Positions 24,686 through 33,610 of a DNA stretch of 48,672 nt are shown here, in pieces. Below the pieces are notes generated by a model. It had not been told where the DNA came from. It was given only the letters and a program-made list of their open reading frames with translations, and searched no databases. The DNA comes from Pseudomonadota bacterium (GTDB lineage: Bacteria; Pseudomonadota; Gammaproteobacteria; Acidiferrobacterales; UBA6901). How positions within the stretch are numbered: position 1 is the first letter of the stretch; every line of letters begins with the position of its first letter. Made by a program: the position numbers and the translations under genes. The stretch covers positions 1-48,672 of the forward strand of contig JAJYEE010000020.1 of assembly GCA_021790335.1 (NCBI GenBank). Direction: 5' to 3'.

Positions 24686-25399
24686 GTTGCCCTCCGTGTG
24701 CTTGATCTGACGATGCGGGTCGGAACCGGGCGGCACTGGCACGCCGCGTCAGCTCCGCGCCCTGGTTTGCCTACGAGCTGTCCGGGTGGATCGCGCCACC
24801 CCCACCTCGTGGTGGCCACATCATTTGAAATTTTGAATTGTTTTGACAGTGCCAGAGAAAAATAACTTTGGATCAATGTATTGCAGCTGCCGGTGCAGTA
24901 CCCGACACGACACGACGCATCACGGACTGGCGGCCGGGACTGTGGAGGGATGCCATGAATCGTACTACAGCAACAGAAACGGGAACGACGGATCTCTCAG
25001 GAATTCGGCATTGAGACGCCGTCCTGTGCAAACGACGCCTCGGCGGGCGCAAGCGGAGGTTGCCGCCCGACCCGATGCGGTCAGGACAGCGCGCTGAGCG
25101 GGGGTTTATCCGTTTATCGCGGTGACTGCGGTGCGGGGGCGGATGCGCGAATTGGGTGCTGGCACACCAACAACCGTGCGCGAAGCTTATAAATTAAATA
25201 AGTCTTTGTTGGAGGCCTGGCGGCTGGTTTTCTGCGCTGGCCCCATATTTTTATCATGGGCGCACTGCCTGAGGTGGTAATCCTGGATGCACACGGAGCT
25301 TGCGACATGCAACCTGCTGTGGCTGCAGCAAAGCAGCGCGTGCAGTGATGGCCAATGCATGGAACCGACACCGGCAAGCGCCCTCTTGCAGTGGAAAAG
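24686..25399. other. Intergenic region between KASIII and the import locus
   Basis: About 700 bases with AT-rich patches (24815-24880, 25185-25210) and no convincing large gene. It must hold the KASIII promoter (minus strand). The only candidate coding sequence is a 19-codon frame at 24955. I find no terminator or riboswitch with confidence. Confidence 0.6.
24955..25014 (+). CDS. Possible 19-residue peptide
   Basis: Reads MNRTTATETGTTDLSGIRH, threonine-rich, with GGAGGG five bases before the ATG. It lies divergently upstream of the KASIII gene. Too short for composition to support coding; the good ribosome site is the only argument. Confidence 0.2.
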   Translation: MNRTTATETGTTDLSGIRH

Positions 25400-25561
25400 T
25401 CACACCGCCTGCCAGAATCCAGCCACAATGATCGCGCCGACCAGGATCCAGCCGGCGGCGGCAGGGATCCATCGTTGTGCCATATAGGCCAAAGCAATCG
25501 CCAGGGCTACGGATATGATGTTGCGCACGTCCCCGAAGACGAGCTGCAGCAGCTTCCTCAT
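25400..25561 (-). CDS. 53-residue membrane protein in the import operon
   Basis: A short protein beginning MRKLLQLVFGDVRNIIS, with two hydrophobic segments (about 14-27 and 33-50) broken by QRWIPAAAG. Its ATG overlaps the stop of the COG4280-type gene (ATGA), which strongly suggests it is a real, coupled last gene of the operon. The basic N-terminus and helical hairpin are those of a small transporter accessory subunit. No family recognised. Confidence 0.65.
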   Translation of the reverse strand: MRKLLQLVFGDVRNIISVALAIALAYMAQRWIPAAAGWILVGAIIVAGFWQAV

Positions 25562-26304
25562 GCGCGACTCCCTTCGGCTGTGTCGGCGGCTGACAGGCGC
25601 AGCTTCAGGCCGATGAGCCTGCCGGACACTGCGTATACCGCGAACAGCGGCAGCAACGTGACGTCACCCAGCGGCCAGACTGTATGCTCCCCCAGCAGGC
25701 CGCCCACACTCCAGAAACTGCCAAAGGCCAGAAGCGCACAGGCTACGGTGAACTTGAGCGTGTTCTCCGGAACCCGGGTAAGAGGTGCACGCAGCATCAG
25801 GCCCACCACGATGACGGCAAGCAGCGCAACGAGTGCGCTGCCGCTGGCCTGCGCATAGCTGAGAGTGCGGCCCAACGCGACCACCAGCAACCACACTTCC
25901 AGGCCTTCCAAGAGAACCCCCTTGAAGGCCACAAGCCAGGCCACGTGCGCTTCGGCATGCGCCAGATGTTCGCGCGTTTCGCTGAATTCTCTGGCCTCAT
26001 CGTGCAAGGCGGTGCGACCGGCATAGCGGCGTATGGCCTTCACGTACCAGCGCAGGCCGAACAGCAGCAGGAACACGCCAATGACCGCACGAATCCGGTT
26101 GATATCGGCTTTCACCACCGTGAGACCGACTCCAGTGACCGCCACCAGTGCCGCCACCACCACCAGCGCGGCGAGCGCCGCACTCACAGCACGCTTCCAG
26201 CCTATGGACAAGGCCACCGCGAGCACGATGGTGAAAGCCTCCACCCATTCGACGGCGGATGCCAGAAATATCGCGCTCATGCCACCCCATTGCGTTGCGT
26301 TCAT
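25558..26304 (-). CDS. COG4280-type membrane protein
   Basis: A 248-residue inner membrane protein with about seven helices. Two acidic motifs lie in helices, SAVEWVEAFTIVLAVAL (near 16-32) and FKGVLLEGLEVWLLVVAL (near 126-143), arranged like the REGLE-type motifs of FTR1/Fet iron permeases, though the arginine is missing. The family (COG4280) has no assigned function. Its ATG overlaps the ATPase stop and its TGA overlaps the next start, so it is made together with the ABC importer. Inference: a metal permease-like partner of the ABC system. Confidence 0.75.
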   Translation of the reverse strand: MNATQWGGMSAIFLASAVEWVEAFTIVLAVALSIGWKRAVSAALAALVVVAALVAVTGVGLTVVKADINRIRAVIGVFLLLFGLRWYVKAIRRYAGRTALHDEAREFSETREHLAHAEAHVAWLVAFKGVLLEGLEVWLLVVALGRTLSYAQASGSALVALLAVIVVGLMLRAPLTRVPENTLKFTVACALLAFGSFWSVGGLLGEHTVWPLGDVTLLPLFAVYAVSGRLIGLKLRLSAADTAEGSRA

Positions 26305-27374
26305 GCTGACAGGCTCTCCTGGTCAGTTTCAGTCGGATAGAGTAGCGATTGCGCCGGGTCTATGGCCAGCACCAGCTTCGCGCCCGCGGGAGGCGCCTCG
26401 GTAGCCGGCATACGCAGCGTAACACCATGCAGATCGCAGCGTAGTTCCACACCGTCGCCGGTCACGACACTGCCCAATACCCGGGCGTGCGCCGGCCAGG
26501 ACCCGTTCGCCGCCGACTCGAACCGCAGTGCCCGCGCACGCAGATACAAGTGGCCGCTGCCAGTGGGCGGCTTTTTTTCCGGCCCGGATTGCAGCCTGCA
26601 TGCACCCCAGGGTGCGTGCAGAATCCCGTTTTCAATTCTAACAGTCCATGGGCCGAAAGCGTCAGTGAAACGGGCAACTGCTTCGCAGTGCGGGCGGCGC
26701 CAGAGCTCGCGCGGCGCGTCGATCTGCAGCAGGCGGCCGGCTTCCATCACGCCCACGCGATCGGCCAGGGCCAGCGCCTCGCGCCTGTCGTGAGTGATGG
26801 TAAGGGCGGACAGCCCGTGCTCGCGCACCACGCTGCCGATAAGTTCCCGCAATTCCTCCCGCAGGCCGGCATCGAGGCTGGACAGAGGCTCATCGCACAG
26901 CAGCAGCCTCGGGCGCACAGCCAGCGCCCGGGCCAGCGCCACCCGCTGCTGCTGACCGCCCGAGAGTTCGTGCGGTCTGCGTTCTTCGAACCCCTTTAGG
27001 CCCACCCGCTCGAGCATGCGCAGCGCCTGGGCGCGCGCATCGCGTCCTGAGCGCGCGCGCAGCGGCAGGGCGACGTTTTCGAGGGCCGTCATATGCGGCC
27101 ACAGCGCATAATCCTGAAACACCATGCCGAGTCGGCGCTTTTCGGACGGCAGGCCGGGCGCGCCCGGCGCATCAACCACGGCGCCGTCCAGCACTATGCG
27201 TCCGCGATCCACCCGTTCCAGTCCGGCCACGAGACGCAGGAGCGTGGTCTTGCCGGAGCCCGATGCACCCAGCAGACAGACGATTTCGCCGCGGTCGACC
27301 TTCAGAGAGAGGCCGCGCAGTGCATCGTGGTGACCATAGCGTTTGTGCACCGCATCGATTTCCAGAAGTGTCAT
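26301..27374 (-). CDS. ABC transporter ATP-binding protein (Fe3+ type)
   Basis: A 357-residue importer ATPase. Walker A LLGASGSGKTT (about 34-44), Q-loop VFQDYALWPHM, signature ELSGGQQQRVALARAL, Walker B RLLLCDEPLSSLDAG and switch histidine LTITHDRREALALAD. The C-terminal ~120 residues form a TOBE-like domain with LYLRARALRFE, as in FbpC/AfuC and related importers. It powers the fused permease encoded just upstream; 7 bases separate the genes. ATG at 27374 follows GAGGGAT. Confidence 0.92.
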   Translation of the reverse strand: MTLLEIDAVHKRYGHHDALRGLSLKVDRGEIVCLLGASGSGKTTLLRLVAGLERVDRGRIVLDGAVVDAPGAPGLPSEKRRLGMVFQDYALWPHMTALENVALPLRARSGRDARAQALRMLERVGLKGFEERRPHELSGGQQQRVALARALAVRPRLLLCDEPLSSLDAGLREELRELIGSVVREHGLSALTITHDRREALALADRVGVMEAGRLLQIDAPRELWRRPHCEAVARFTDAFGPWTVRIENGILHAPWGACRLQSGPEKKPPTGSGHLYLRARALRFESAANGSWPAHARVLGSVVTGDGVELRCDLHGVTLRMPATEAPPAGAKLVLAIDPAQSLLYPTETDQESLSA

Positions 27375-27381
27375 AGATCCC

Positions 27382-29130
27382 TCATCGCGGCACAGCCGCG
27401 GAAACGGCAAGGCCGCTTTCTGCCGAGATGCGCCTGAAAACGGCGTGGGCCAGCAGCGCGAAGGCCAGCAGCAGCGCCATGCCAAGCAGCTGCAGCCGTG
27501 CCTGCTGGTGCAGCTGGACACCGCTCACCGAATCCAGTAGCGCTACGGCGAGCGGTGGATGTCCCGCAGGATACAGAAGCTCCGAGGCCGGCATCTCGAA
27601 TGCGACGTGGAGCACCGACAGCAACCAGGCCGAGAACAGCGGGCGCGCCAACAGCGGGAGCAGCACGTACCGGAGCGTCTGCAGCCGCGACAGGCCATGC
27701 ACGCGCGCCGCCTCGCTGAAACCATGGTGCAGCTGCGCAACCGGCCCCTGAAGAACCTTCGTGGCCGCCGGCAGTGCCAGCGCCACATAGGCCATCGCCA
27801 GCAGGCTGCTGCCCCCGTACAGTGGCGTGTAGGACTGGTTGTAGGCCAGCACGTAGGCGGCAGCGAGGACAATGCCCGGGAGCGCCATCACACCCAGCAG
27901 CGCAAAGTCTAGGATCCGGCCGGCACGGCCGGCCTTCGCCACCGCCGCGGCCACGGGCCATGCCAGCATCACCGTAACGCTGGCTGCAAGTATGGCCAGC
28001 TCGAGCGAGTAACGGAACGCCGGCAACACGGCATCCAGCATTTGCGGCAGGCTTGAAGAAGTCGAACCCCCGCGGGCCAGGCTGCCGGCAGCGAGTAAGG
28101 GCACGCCCAGCGCCAACGCGGCGAGTGTACCTGCAGCAAGCGTGTGCACCATAGCCGCCGTGCGCCCCAGGCGATGCGGTGGCGGAGGCCGAAAACGCGG
28201 ACCCAGACTGCGCTGGCCTGCGGCCCGTCTGGCGAACCACGCCTGCAGGGCCAACGCCGGAACGATCAGGGTCAACAGCAGCCAGGAGACGGCTGCGGAC
28301 AGCGGAAAGTTCAGCGGCATCGCATTGACCGCCTGCTCGATGGCGTAGGTAGCCATGACAAAACCACTTCCTGCGCCGAGCGTGGCAGCCACCGCGAAGT
28401 CGCTTATGGACTCCGCGAAAGCGGCCGCAAAGCCTGCGGCCAGTCCGGGCAACAGCAGCGCGGCCGCAATCGCGATTCGCTGCCGGCGACGCAGGCCCAG
28501 CACCCGCGCCGCCTCGTCGGGCGCGGCGCTGACCGATCTGAGGCTCGACTGTGTTGCGAGGAAAGTGAAGGGCAACGCCTTGAGCGTCAGCGTCAGCACA
28601 ATGCCAAGTGGCCCCATCAGATGTTGGGCCATGCCCAGCAGCCATGGCCAGCGCGCCAGCGGTCCGACCGGCGCGGCCAGCAGCATCCAGCCGGAAGCGA
28701 GGAAATACCCCGGCGTCACTAGCAGCAGCCACACTCCCGGCTCTATCGAGCCGCGCCACGCCGCCTGACTTCGCGCCTGCAGCCAGGCCAGCCATGAGCC
28801 GAGCGGCAGCGCCAACAGCCCGGCGGCCAACGCCACCACCAGTGAATTGCGTAGCGCCAGCAGCATTCCGCCCTGCAGCGCTTGGGCAAATGGCCTGGCG
28901 CTTGGAGCAAGTGCGCCATGCAGCAGTCCGGGAATGAACGCGCAAGCCAGGAAGCTCAGAAGTGGCCAGCCCCACAAGGCACAGGCTGCCAGTACCAGCA
29001 GTGCGATGCCGGCGAGACCGAGGGCGCTGCGGTAGCGCGACCCTGCGACCCTAGGCGCTTCGGCCGGCAGCGGAGCAACCCGCAAAAGGCCGCACGGGCA
29101 GGGTTCCGTGCTCAGCTCAGGAAGTGACAT
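27382..29130 (-). CDS. ABC transporter permease, fused (FbpB type)
   Basis: A 582-residue inner membrane protein with two homologous permease halves of about six helices each. Each half has the EAA loop that contacts the ATPase: DEAARVLGLRRRQRIAIAA in the first half and SEAARVHGLSRLQTLRYVLL in the second. This is the arrangement of iron(III)/thiamine/aminoethylphosphonate-type importers. The ATG at 29130 lies 14 bases inside the end of the binding-protein gene. A cysteine pair near the N-terminus (EPCPCG) precedes the first helix. Confidence 0.92.
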   Translation of the reverse strand: MSLPELSTEPCPCGLLRVAPLPAEAPRVAGSRYRSALGLAGIALLVLAACALWGWPLLSFLACAFIPGLLHGALAPSARPFAQALQGGMLLALRNSLVVALAAGLLALPLGSWLAWLQARSQAAWRGSIEPGVWLLLVTPGYFLASGWMLLAAPVGPLARWPWLLGMAQHLMGPLGIVLTLTLKALPFTFLATQSSLRSVSAAPDEAARVLGLRRRQRIAIAAALLLPGLAAGFAAAFAESISDFAVAATLGAGSGFVMATYAIEQAVNAMPLNFPLSAAVSWLLLTLIVPALALQAWFARRAAGQRSLGPRFRPPPPHRLGRTAAMVHTLAAGTLAALALGVPLLAAGSLARGGSTSSSLPQMLDAVLPAFRYSLELAILAASVTVMLAWPVAAAVAKAGRAGRILDFALLGVMALPGIVLAAAYVLAYNQSYTPLYGGSSLLAMAYVALALPAATKVLQGPVAQLHHGFSEAARVHGLSRLQTLRYVLLPLLARPLFSAWLLSVLHVAFEMPASELLYPAGHPPLAVALLDSVSGVQLHQQARLQLLGMALLLAFALLAHAVFRRISAESGLAVSAAVPR

Positions 29131-30145
29131 GGGCGGCGAACCAGGACACGACCTTGGGCTCACGCGGTCCCCATCGATCCGGATTCAGCACCAGCGGCCG
29201 TGCGCCCGCCAATTTTGCGAGCACGGGCCGGCCTTCGATGCCGGCGAGCAACGGCTGATAATTGGAATCGGCCGACCGGTCTCCCGCCTGGAGCACCTTC
29301 TGTCCGGCCGGCGAGAGCACGAACTGCACGAAGCGGCGCGCCGCTTGGAGCTTCCCGCCGCGCACCTGCGCACCGATGGCGATATCCGAGGGCAACTCGA
29401 TGCTGGGAGTCGCCGCGACGACACGCAGCCCGGGCTGTCGCTGCACAAGGCCTAGCGCCGCCGAGCTCTGCACGACAGCTACGTCGATCTGCCCGTACTG
29501 AAGCGCGCGCAGGGTTATGCTGTTGCGGGGAAATTCCCGGAGGCCATTGGTTTTGAGCCGCTCGAAAAAGCGCTCTCCGCCCTGCATTCCGAAGTGCTGC
29601 ATCATGCCGGCGACAAAAGGGTAGGTCGGCCCGGATATGGCGGGATTGTTCATGCCCACCTTGCCCCGCAATGCAGGATTTTCGAGATCCGTCCATCGCT
29701 TTGGCCACTCGCTCTTTGGCAGATTCCGGGCGTTTACCAGCATTACCCCGGCGTAGGTCACGCCCACAGGGAAATAGCAGTGGTCAGCAGGCAGCAGTGC
29801 CCGTCCCTGCGCGGTGTAGCGCGCGCTGGGCAGCCAGCCGCAGCTGAGCTGTCGATGGCTGGCGAATTCGCGCATCGCCAGATTGCCGTCGAACCACAGC
29901 ACATCCCATTGCGGGCGATTACCTTCGGCCTGAACCCTTGCCAGCAGCGGGCCGGTGCTCAAGTGCACCAGATTGACGCGGATTCCTGTGCTCTGGGTAA
30001 AGGTCTGCGCGAGTTTTTGGTCATATCCCATGGCCGCATAGACCGTCAGGGTCGCTGCCGTCGCTGGCGCGAAAAGGACGCAGCTCACCAAAAGCCCCAG
30101 CATGGAGGCACGCAAAGCCTGAGGAAAATACAGCAGTCGCATCAT
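29117..30145 (-). CDS. Periplasmic binding protein (Fe3+-type ABC importer)
   Basis: A 342-residue exported protein. Signal peptide to about residue 30 (ASMLGLLVSCVLFAPATAA). The mature part starts LTVYAAMGYDQKLAQTF, the first strand of the family 1/Fe3+-type cluster D binding proteins, and continues with WDVLWFDGN and TYAGVMLVNARNLP. I do not see the paired tyrosines that hold iron in FbpA, so the substrate may be another metal or anion. Two cysteines (LSCGW, DHCYF) could form a disulphide. Two ATG codons lie in a row at the start; the first was used. Confidence 0.85.
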   Translation of the reverse strand: MMRLLYFPQALRASMLGLLVSCVLFAPATAATLTVYAAMGYDQKLAQTFTQSTGIRVNLVHLSTGPLLARVQAEGNRPQWDVLWFDGNLAMREFASHRQLSCGWLPSARYTAQGRALLPADHCYFPVGVTYAGVMLVNARNLPKSEWPKRWTDLENPALRGKVGMNNPAISGPTYPFVAGMMQHFGMQGGERFFERLKTNGLREFPRNSITLRALQYGQIDVAVVQSSAALGLVQRQPGLRVVAATPSIELPSDIAIGAQVRGGKLQAARRFVQFVLSPAGQKVLQAGDRSADSNYQPLLAGIEGRPVLAKLAGARPLVLNPDRWGPREPKVVSWFAAHVTS

Positions 30146-30157
30146 AAGTTTGTGTTC

Positions 30158-30844
30158 TCATCGGTCGTTCAGACGAAAGTGCACCCAGATTTCAAAAGCC
30201 ATGCGTTGGCCTACAAGTTCCGCGGGCGTGGGTGGATAGGATGCGTTGCGGACCGCGCGCTCTGCGGCACGGTCCAGAAGATCGACGCCGCAGCTCCGCA
30301 CTACGCGGATCCCGCTCACGTTGCCGTCACGAAACTCGAACATTACGAGCGTTCGTCCGGTCAGCCGCATGAGGCGCGCGGCTGCGGGGTAGCGCACCGC
30401 CGACTGGATGGCGCTGCGCAGCTCGGCCTCGAAACCCGCCCGGACCGATGCCAGGTCCCGGCTCGCAGGAACGATGGGCGCCACCGGCTGGACATCGGCA
30501 GCGCGGCTAGCCGTCATTGGCCTGGGGTGGACCGGGGCGCTGCGCGGATGCAACTGTGGCTGCGGGTCGGGGAGCGCCTTGTGCACCACCGGCTGTGGCC
30601 TTGGTTTTGGCGCGGGAGCGGGCTTGGGCGGCGGGGGTATGCGCGGCGCGACGGTCTTGGGCGCCGCCTTCATGGCATCAAGCACGATACGTATGGGTGG
30701 CAGCGGGGCTGGAGGCGAGGGTCGCTGCATCCACCAGAAAATGGCCGCAAGAACCACCGCTTCCAGGAGCAGCGCAAGTACTGCCGCTTGCGACCAGCGG
30801 CCTGCATCGCCCGGCCCGGCCAGCGGTGGCTGTGCCTTTCGCAT
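30158..30844 (-). CDS. TonB-type energy transducer
   Basis: A 228-residue protein: one N-terminal helix (about 19-38, ending FWWMQ), a proline/lysine/arginine-rich periplasmic span (about 50-105), and a TonB C-terminal domain (RYPAAARLMRLTGRTLVMFEFRDG..., given here in part) with NASYPPTP. It would pass proton-motive energy to the TonB receptor encoded just upstream. The start is uncertain: ATG at 30844, or GTG at 30856, which overlaps a TGA of an open frame upstream. No exbB/exbD is present here. 12 bases before the binding-protein gene. Confidence 0.85.
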   Translation of the reverse strand: MRKAQPPLAGPGDAGRWSQAAVLALLLEAVVLAAIFWWMQRPSPPAPLPPIRIVLDAMKAAPKTVAPRIPPPPKPAPAPKPRPQPVVHKALPDPQPQLHPRSAPVHPRPMTASRAADVQPVAPIVPASRDLASVRAGFEAELRSAIQSAVRYPAAARLMRLTGRTLVMFEFRDGNVSGIRVVRSCGVDLLDRAAERAVRNASYPPTPAELVGQRMAFEIWVHFRLNDR

Positions 30845-31261
30845 TACCGTGCTCACTGGGGCTGTGCCGAGATTTCTCGCCGGACCGATCCCTGTGCAGC
30901 GTTGGTCCGGGTACACGGGCCGACGCTGGGAGCGCCTCGATCACACATCGCCGCGAACCCGCACAGATCGCCTGAAGCCGGGATGCGGTGTGCGGGCGTC
31001 TGCATCTCCACGGTGATTGCGTAGCGAAACGGACAGCGTGCGGGTGCTGGCGCGACATCGGTGCGCGGCAGGCTTACACCGGCCATGGTGCACAGTCTGT
31101 AAAGGTCAATAAACCGCCGTGCCGGCGCGCGAGTCCGCTCCATTCGGCCGCGTTGCCGAATCCTGCCGCTGCGCACTTGCTTTTCCGACGATGCAACCGG
31201 CCCGTGATACCGGAGGATGCCGGACCACGGGCCGAGCTGCTGCCGATCGATCTGATGTGAA
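30845..31261. other. Gap between TonB receptor and tonB
   Basis: About 415 bases. Just after the receptor stop on the minus strand lies a stem-loop (CGGCCCGTG at 31198 with CACGGGCCG at 31226) without a T-tract. An open frame ends in TGA at 30853 overlapping the GTG alternative start of tonB, but it lacks a ribosome site and I do not call it a gene. Confidence 0.5.
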
Positions 31262-33610
31262 TCAGAAATCCGCCGAGACACTTACGTAAGCCGTTCTGGG
31301 CGCGCCGGGAAGAGCTAGAACCTGTCCCTGTGAAGCGGGACCCAGGAAGCCGCCGCTGGTGATGTATTCAAAGGAGTTGTACTGCTTGTTAAATACATTC
31401 AGCACATCCACGCTGACCTTCACGTCGCGCAGTTCGGCGCCCGTATTGGAGAACGTCGTGTCGAGGCCGAGATTGAAGGTTCCATAAGATGGCACCTTCT
31501 GCTGGCTCGGAGCACCCAGGTTGTTGTTGAACATGCTTTGCTGGCCGACATACTGGTACCAGGCGCTCGGCACGTACAGGATTCCCGAGGCGTAGTAGTC
31601 ATAAGACGCGCCCAGATTGAAGGTGGTGTCGGGCACATTCGAGACTGGAAGCCCCGAATAGCTTACGCCGCCGGTCGTGTAGCTGGCGAAGGTCGCCTTT
31701 TCGATATTCAGATTGCTGAAGACGTGCAGATTGTAAAGAGGATCATCGGCCAGGGCGATGTTGAACCCCTTATAGACCGAACTTCCGTTGGCATCACCGA
31801 GGTAGTTGCCGTTGGCGTCGGTCAACGGGATGAACTGGTTTCTGAAGTCCAGGTGGTAATAGGAGACGCTCAGCAGAAAATTGCGCAACGCCCCGTGATT
31901 CGCGAGGTGTGTCTTGAAACCGACATTATAGTCCTCGCTCTTTTCAAGGTTGTAGATGGGAGGAAGCGTCTGGAACAGTCCGCCGCCACCGCCGACTTGA
32001 GGCTCTTTATAGGCGGTCGCGTAATTGCCGAACAGCGCCAGCCACGGCCGCAGGCGCCAGTTAAGGTCGACCGAGGGTTCGGCTTCGGCATGCGATACGT
32101 TGACCGCCGGCTGAGTAGCCTGATCGTTTTGGGGATACTGCGCATATGCCTGCGGGAAGTCCGTCTGGCCGCCCGGGAAGTAGCTGGTTGCATAAGTGAT
32201 GAACCGCACGCCGGGCGTGACGTCGAGATCCGGCGTGGGGCTGATGCGGTCCTGCAGGAAGGCTGCAAGGTCGGTCTGGTCCCAGTAGTCGCTGCGATAG
32301 TGCGCATTGGGGACAGCCTGGCTGCCGAAGTAGGGCGCATTCGGATTGTAGAAGGAGTTTCGCGAGTTGTATTGGCTCTTCAGGAAGAATCCGCCCACGC
32401 TCACCAGGTTGTACGGAAGCTTGATGTCGGTCCAGGCCTTTTCGCCGTAAACCGAAGAGCGTGGATCGTTGTATTCGTACAGATTGCCCGGGTTGGTCAG
32501 GCCGTAGTTGGCATAGTGATAATGAAATCGCTCGCCCAGGCGGTACCACACCAAGTTGTGGAAAGTAAGGCCGGGATCAAGGGCGACATTGAGCTTGCTG
32601 TAGATGAGACGGGTCTTGTTGGTGTCGTCCTTGAACCACACGCTGGACGGAATTGAGCTGTAAAAGCCCGAAGTTGGCTGACTGTAGAGCGGAGATCCGG
32701 CGGCGCCGGTCTCGGTCACTCCGGCGATCGGCGAAACCGGAATCATCACCGGCCGGTAACCCTCGCCCTTCGCCTGGTAAATGCCGATGGACATGTTTCC
32801 GGTCGCGAAGGTCTTGCGCGTCTTGAGGAAATACACGTAATTGTTGCTGGGGTTCTTGAATCCGTCCGGAGCAGTGCGGAAGCTGTCCGATTTGCCATGA
32901 CCCGCTGCTACGACGGTCGCCCAGCCGTCATGGCTGCCGGTGTCGGCGGAGAAAAACAGGTTTTGGGCACTGTAGCTGCCGGCGGACAGGCCGATTGTTC
33001 CCCCGGCTTTGTCGGTGGGCTGCAACGGCACGAAGTCTATCTGCCCGGCGATATTGTTGTACCAGCGGTCCACCGGGTTGCCGGGGCCATAGGTGATTCC
33101 AATTCCCTGCAGCATCTGGAGCTGCGGGACTTGCGGAGTTGCCCACAGGCCGCTAGAGGGGTTGACCATCGGCACACCGTCGAAGGTTACGGACAGCGTC
33201 CCGTTGTCGATCTGGCCTCCGGAAAACCCTCCCCAACCCTGCTTCAGTCCGTTGATGCTGATCGAGTTCTTGGTCGACCCCGTTGCTCCGTAGCCGGAGA
33301 CGGCTACGCCCGGAGCCATGGACATGGCCTGCGCGGCGCCAGCAACCGGGCCCACCGCCCGGAGTTCATGCTTGTCGACAACCTTGACGGACTGTCCGGA
33401 ACGGAACTGGTGCTTTTGCTTCAGCTTCTTGCTTTCCTGGGACTGTTGTTGCACGGGGTAGCCTTCCTGGCCTGCTGCCTGCACCGTACCCAGGCTCATC
33501 GGAGTGCCGGCGGCGAACACGGCGGCAATGGGTGCCGCCAGCAGTGCCGCCATCAGCGCCAGGGCAAGCTGGCTGGGTTTGAAGACATGATGACAGGTAC
33601 GGCTAGGCAT
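31262..33610 (-). CDS. TonB-dependent outer-membrane receptor
   Basis: A 782-residue 22-strand barrel. Signal peptide to about residue 34 (LALALMAALLAAPIAAVFA). A plug follows with SVKVVDKHEL, MSMAPGVAVSGYGATGS, SISINGLKQGW, VTFDGVPM and the GPGNPVDRWYNNIAGQIDF turn. The barrel has alternating aromatic strands and ends in the C-terminal phenylalanine YVSVSADF expected for BAM insertion. The ATG at 33610 has a strong GGAGGAAAT site; an upstream in-frame start is not needed. Ligand unknown; the downstream ABC importer suggests a chelated metal. Confidence 0.95.
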   Translation of the reverse strand: MPSRTCHHVFKPSQLALALMAALLAAPIAAVFAAGTPMSLGTVQAAGQEGYPVQQQSQESKKLKQKHQFRSGQSVKVVDKHELRAVGPVAGAAQAMSMAPGVAVSGYGATGSTKNSISINGLKQGWGGFSGGQIDNGTLSVTFDGVPMVNPSSGLWATPQVPQLQMLQGIGITYGPGNPVDRWYNNIAGQIDFVPLQPTDKAGGTIGLSAGSYSAQNLFFSADTGSHDGWATVVAAGHGKSDSFRTAPDGFKNPSNNYVYFLKTRKTFATGNMSIGIYQAKGEGYRPVMIPVSPIAGVTETGAAGSPLYSQPTSGFYSSIPSSVWFKDDTNKTRLIYSKLNVALDPGLTFHNLVWYRLGERFHYHYANYGLTNPGNLYEYNDPRSSVYGEKAWTDIKLPYNLVSVGGFFLKSQYNSRNSFYNPNAPYFGSQAVPNAHYRSDYWDQTDLAAFLQDRISPTPDLDVTPGVRFITYATSYFPGGQTDFPQAYAQYPQNDQATQPAVNVSHAEAEPSVDLNWRLRPWLALFGNYATAYKEPQVGGGGGLFQTLPPIYNLEKSEDYNVGFKTHLANHGALRNFLLSVSYYHLDFRNQFIPLTDANGNYLGDANGSSVYKGFNIALADDPLYNLHVFSNLNIEKATFASYTTGGVSYSGLPVSNVPDTTFNLGASYDYYASGILYVPSAWYQYVGQQSMFNNNLGAPSQQKVPSYGTFNLGLDTTFSNTGAELRDVKVSVDVLNVFNKQYNSFEYITSGGFLGPASQGQVLALPGAPRTAYVSVSADF

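Noticed and set aside
27371-28975. Long glycine/alanine-rich frame overlapping the permease gene
   Set aside because: Same strand but other frame; low-complexity composition, and the permease frame has clear EAA motifs.
30853-31281. Open frame ending in a TGA that overlaps a GTG before tonB
   Set aside because: No ribosome site, overlaps the end of the TonB receptor gene, and no recognisable sequence; kept only as a doubt about the tonB start.
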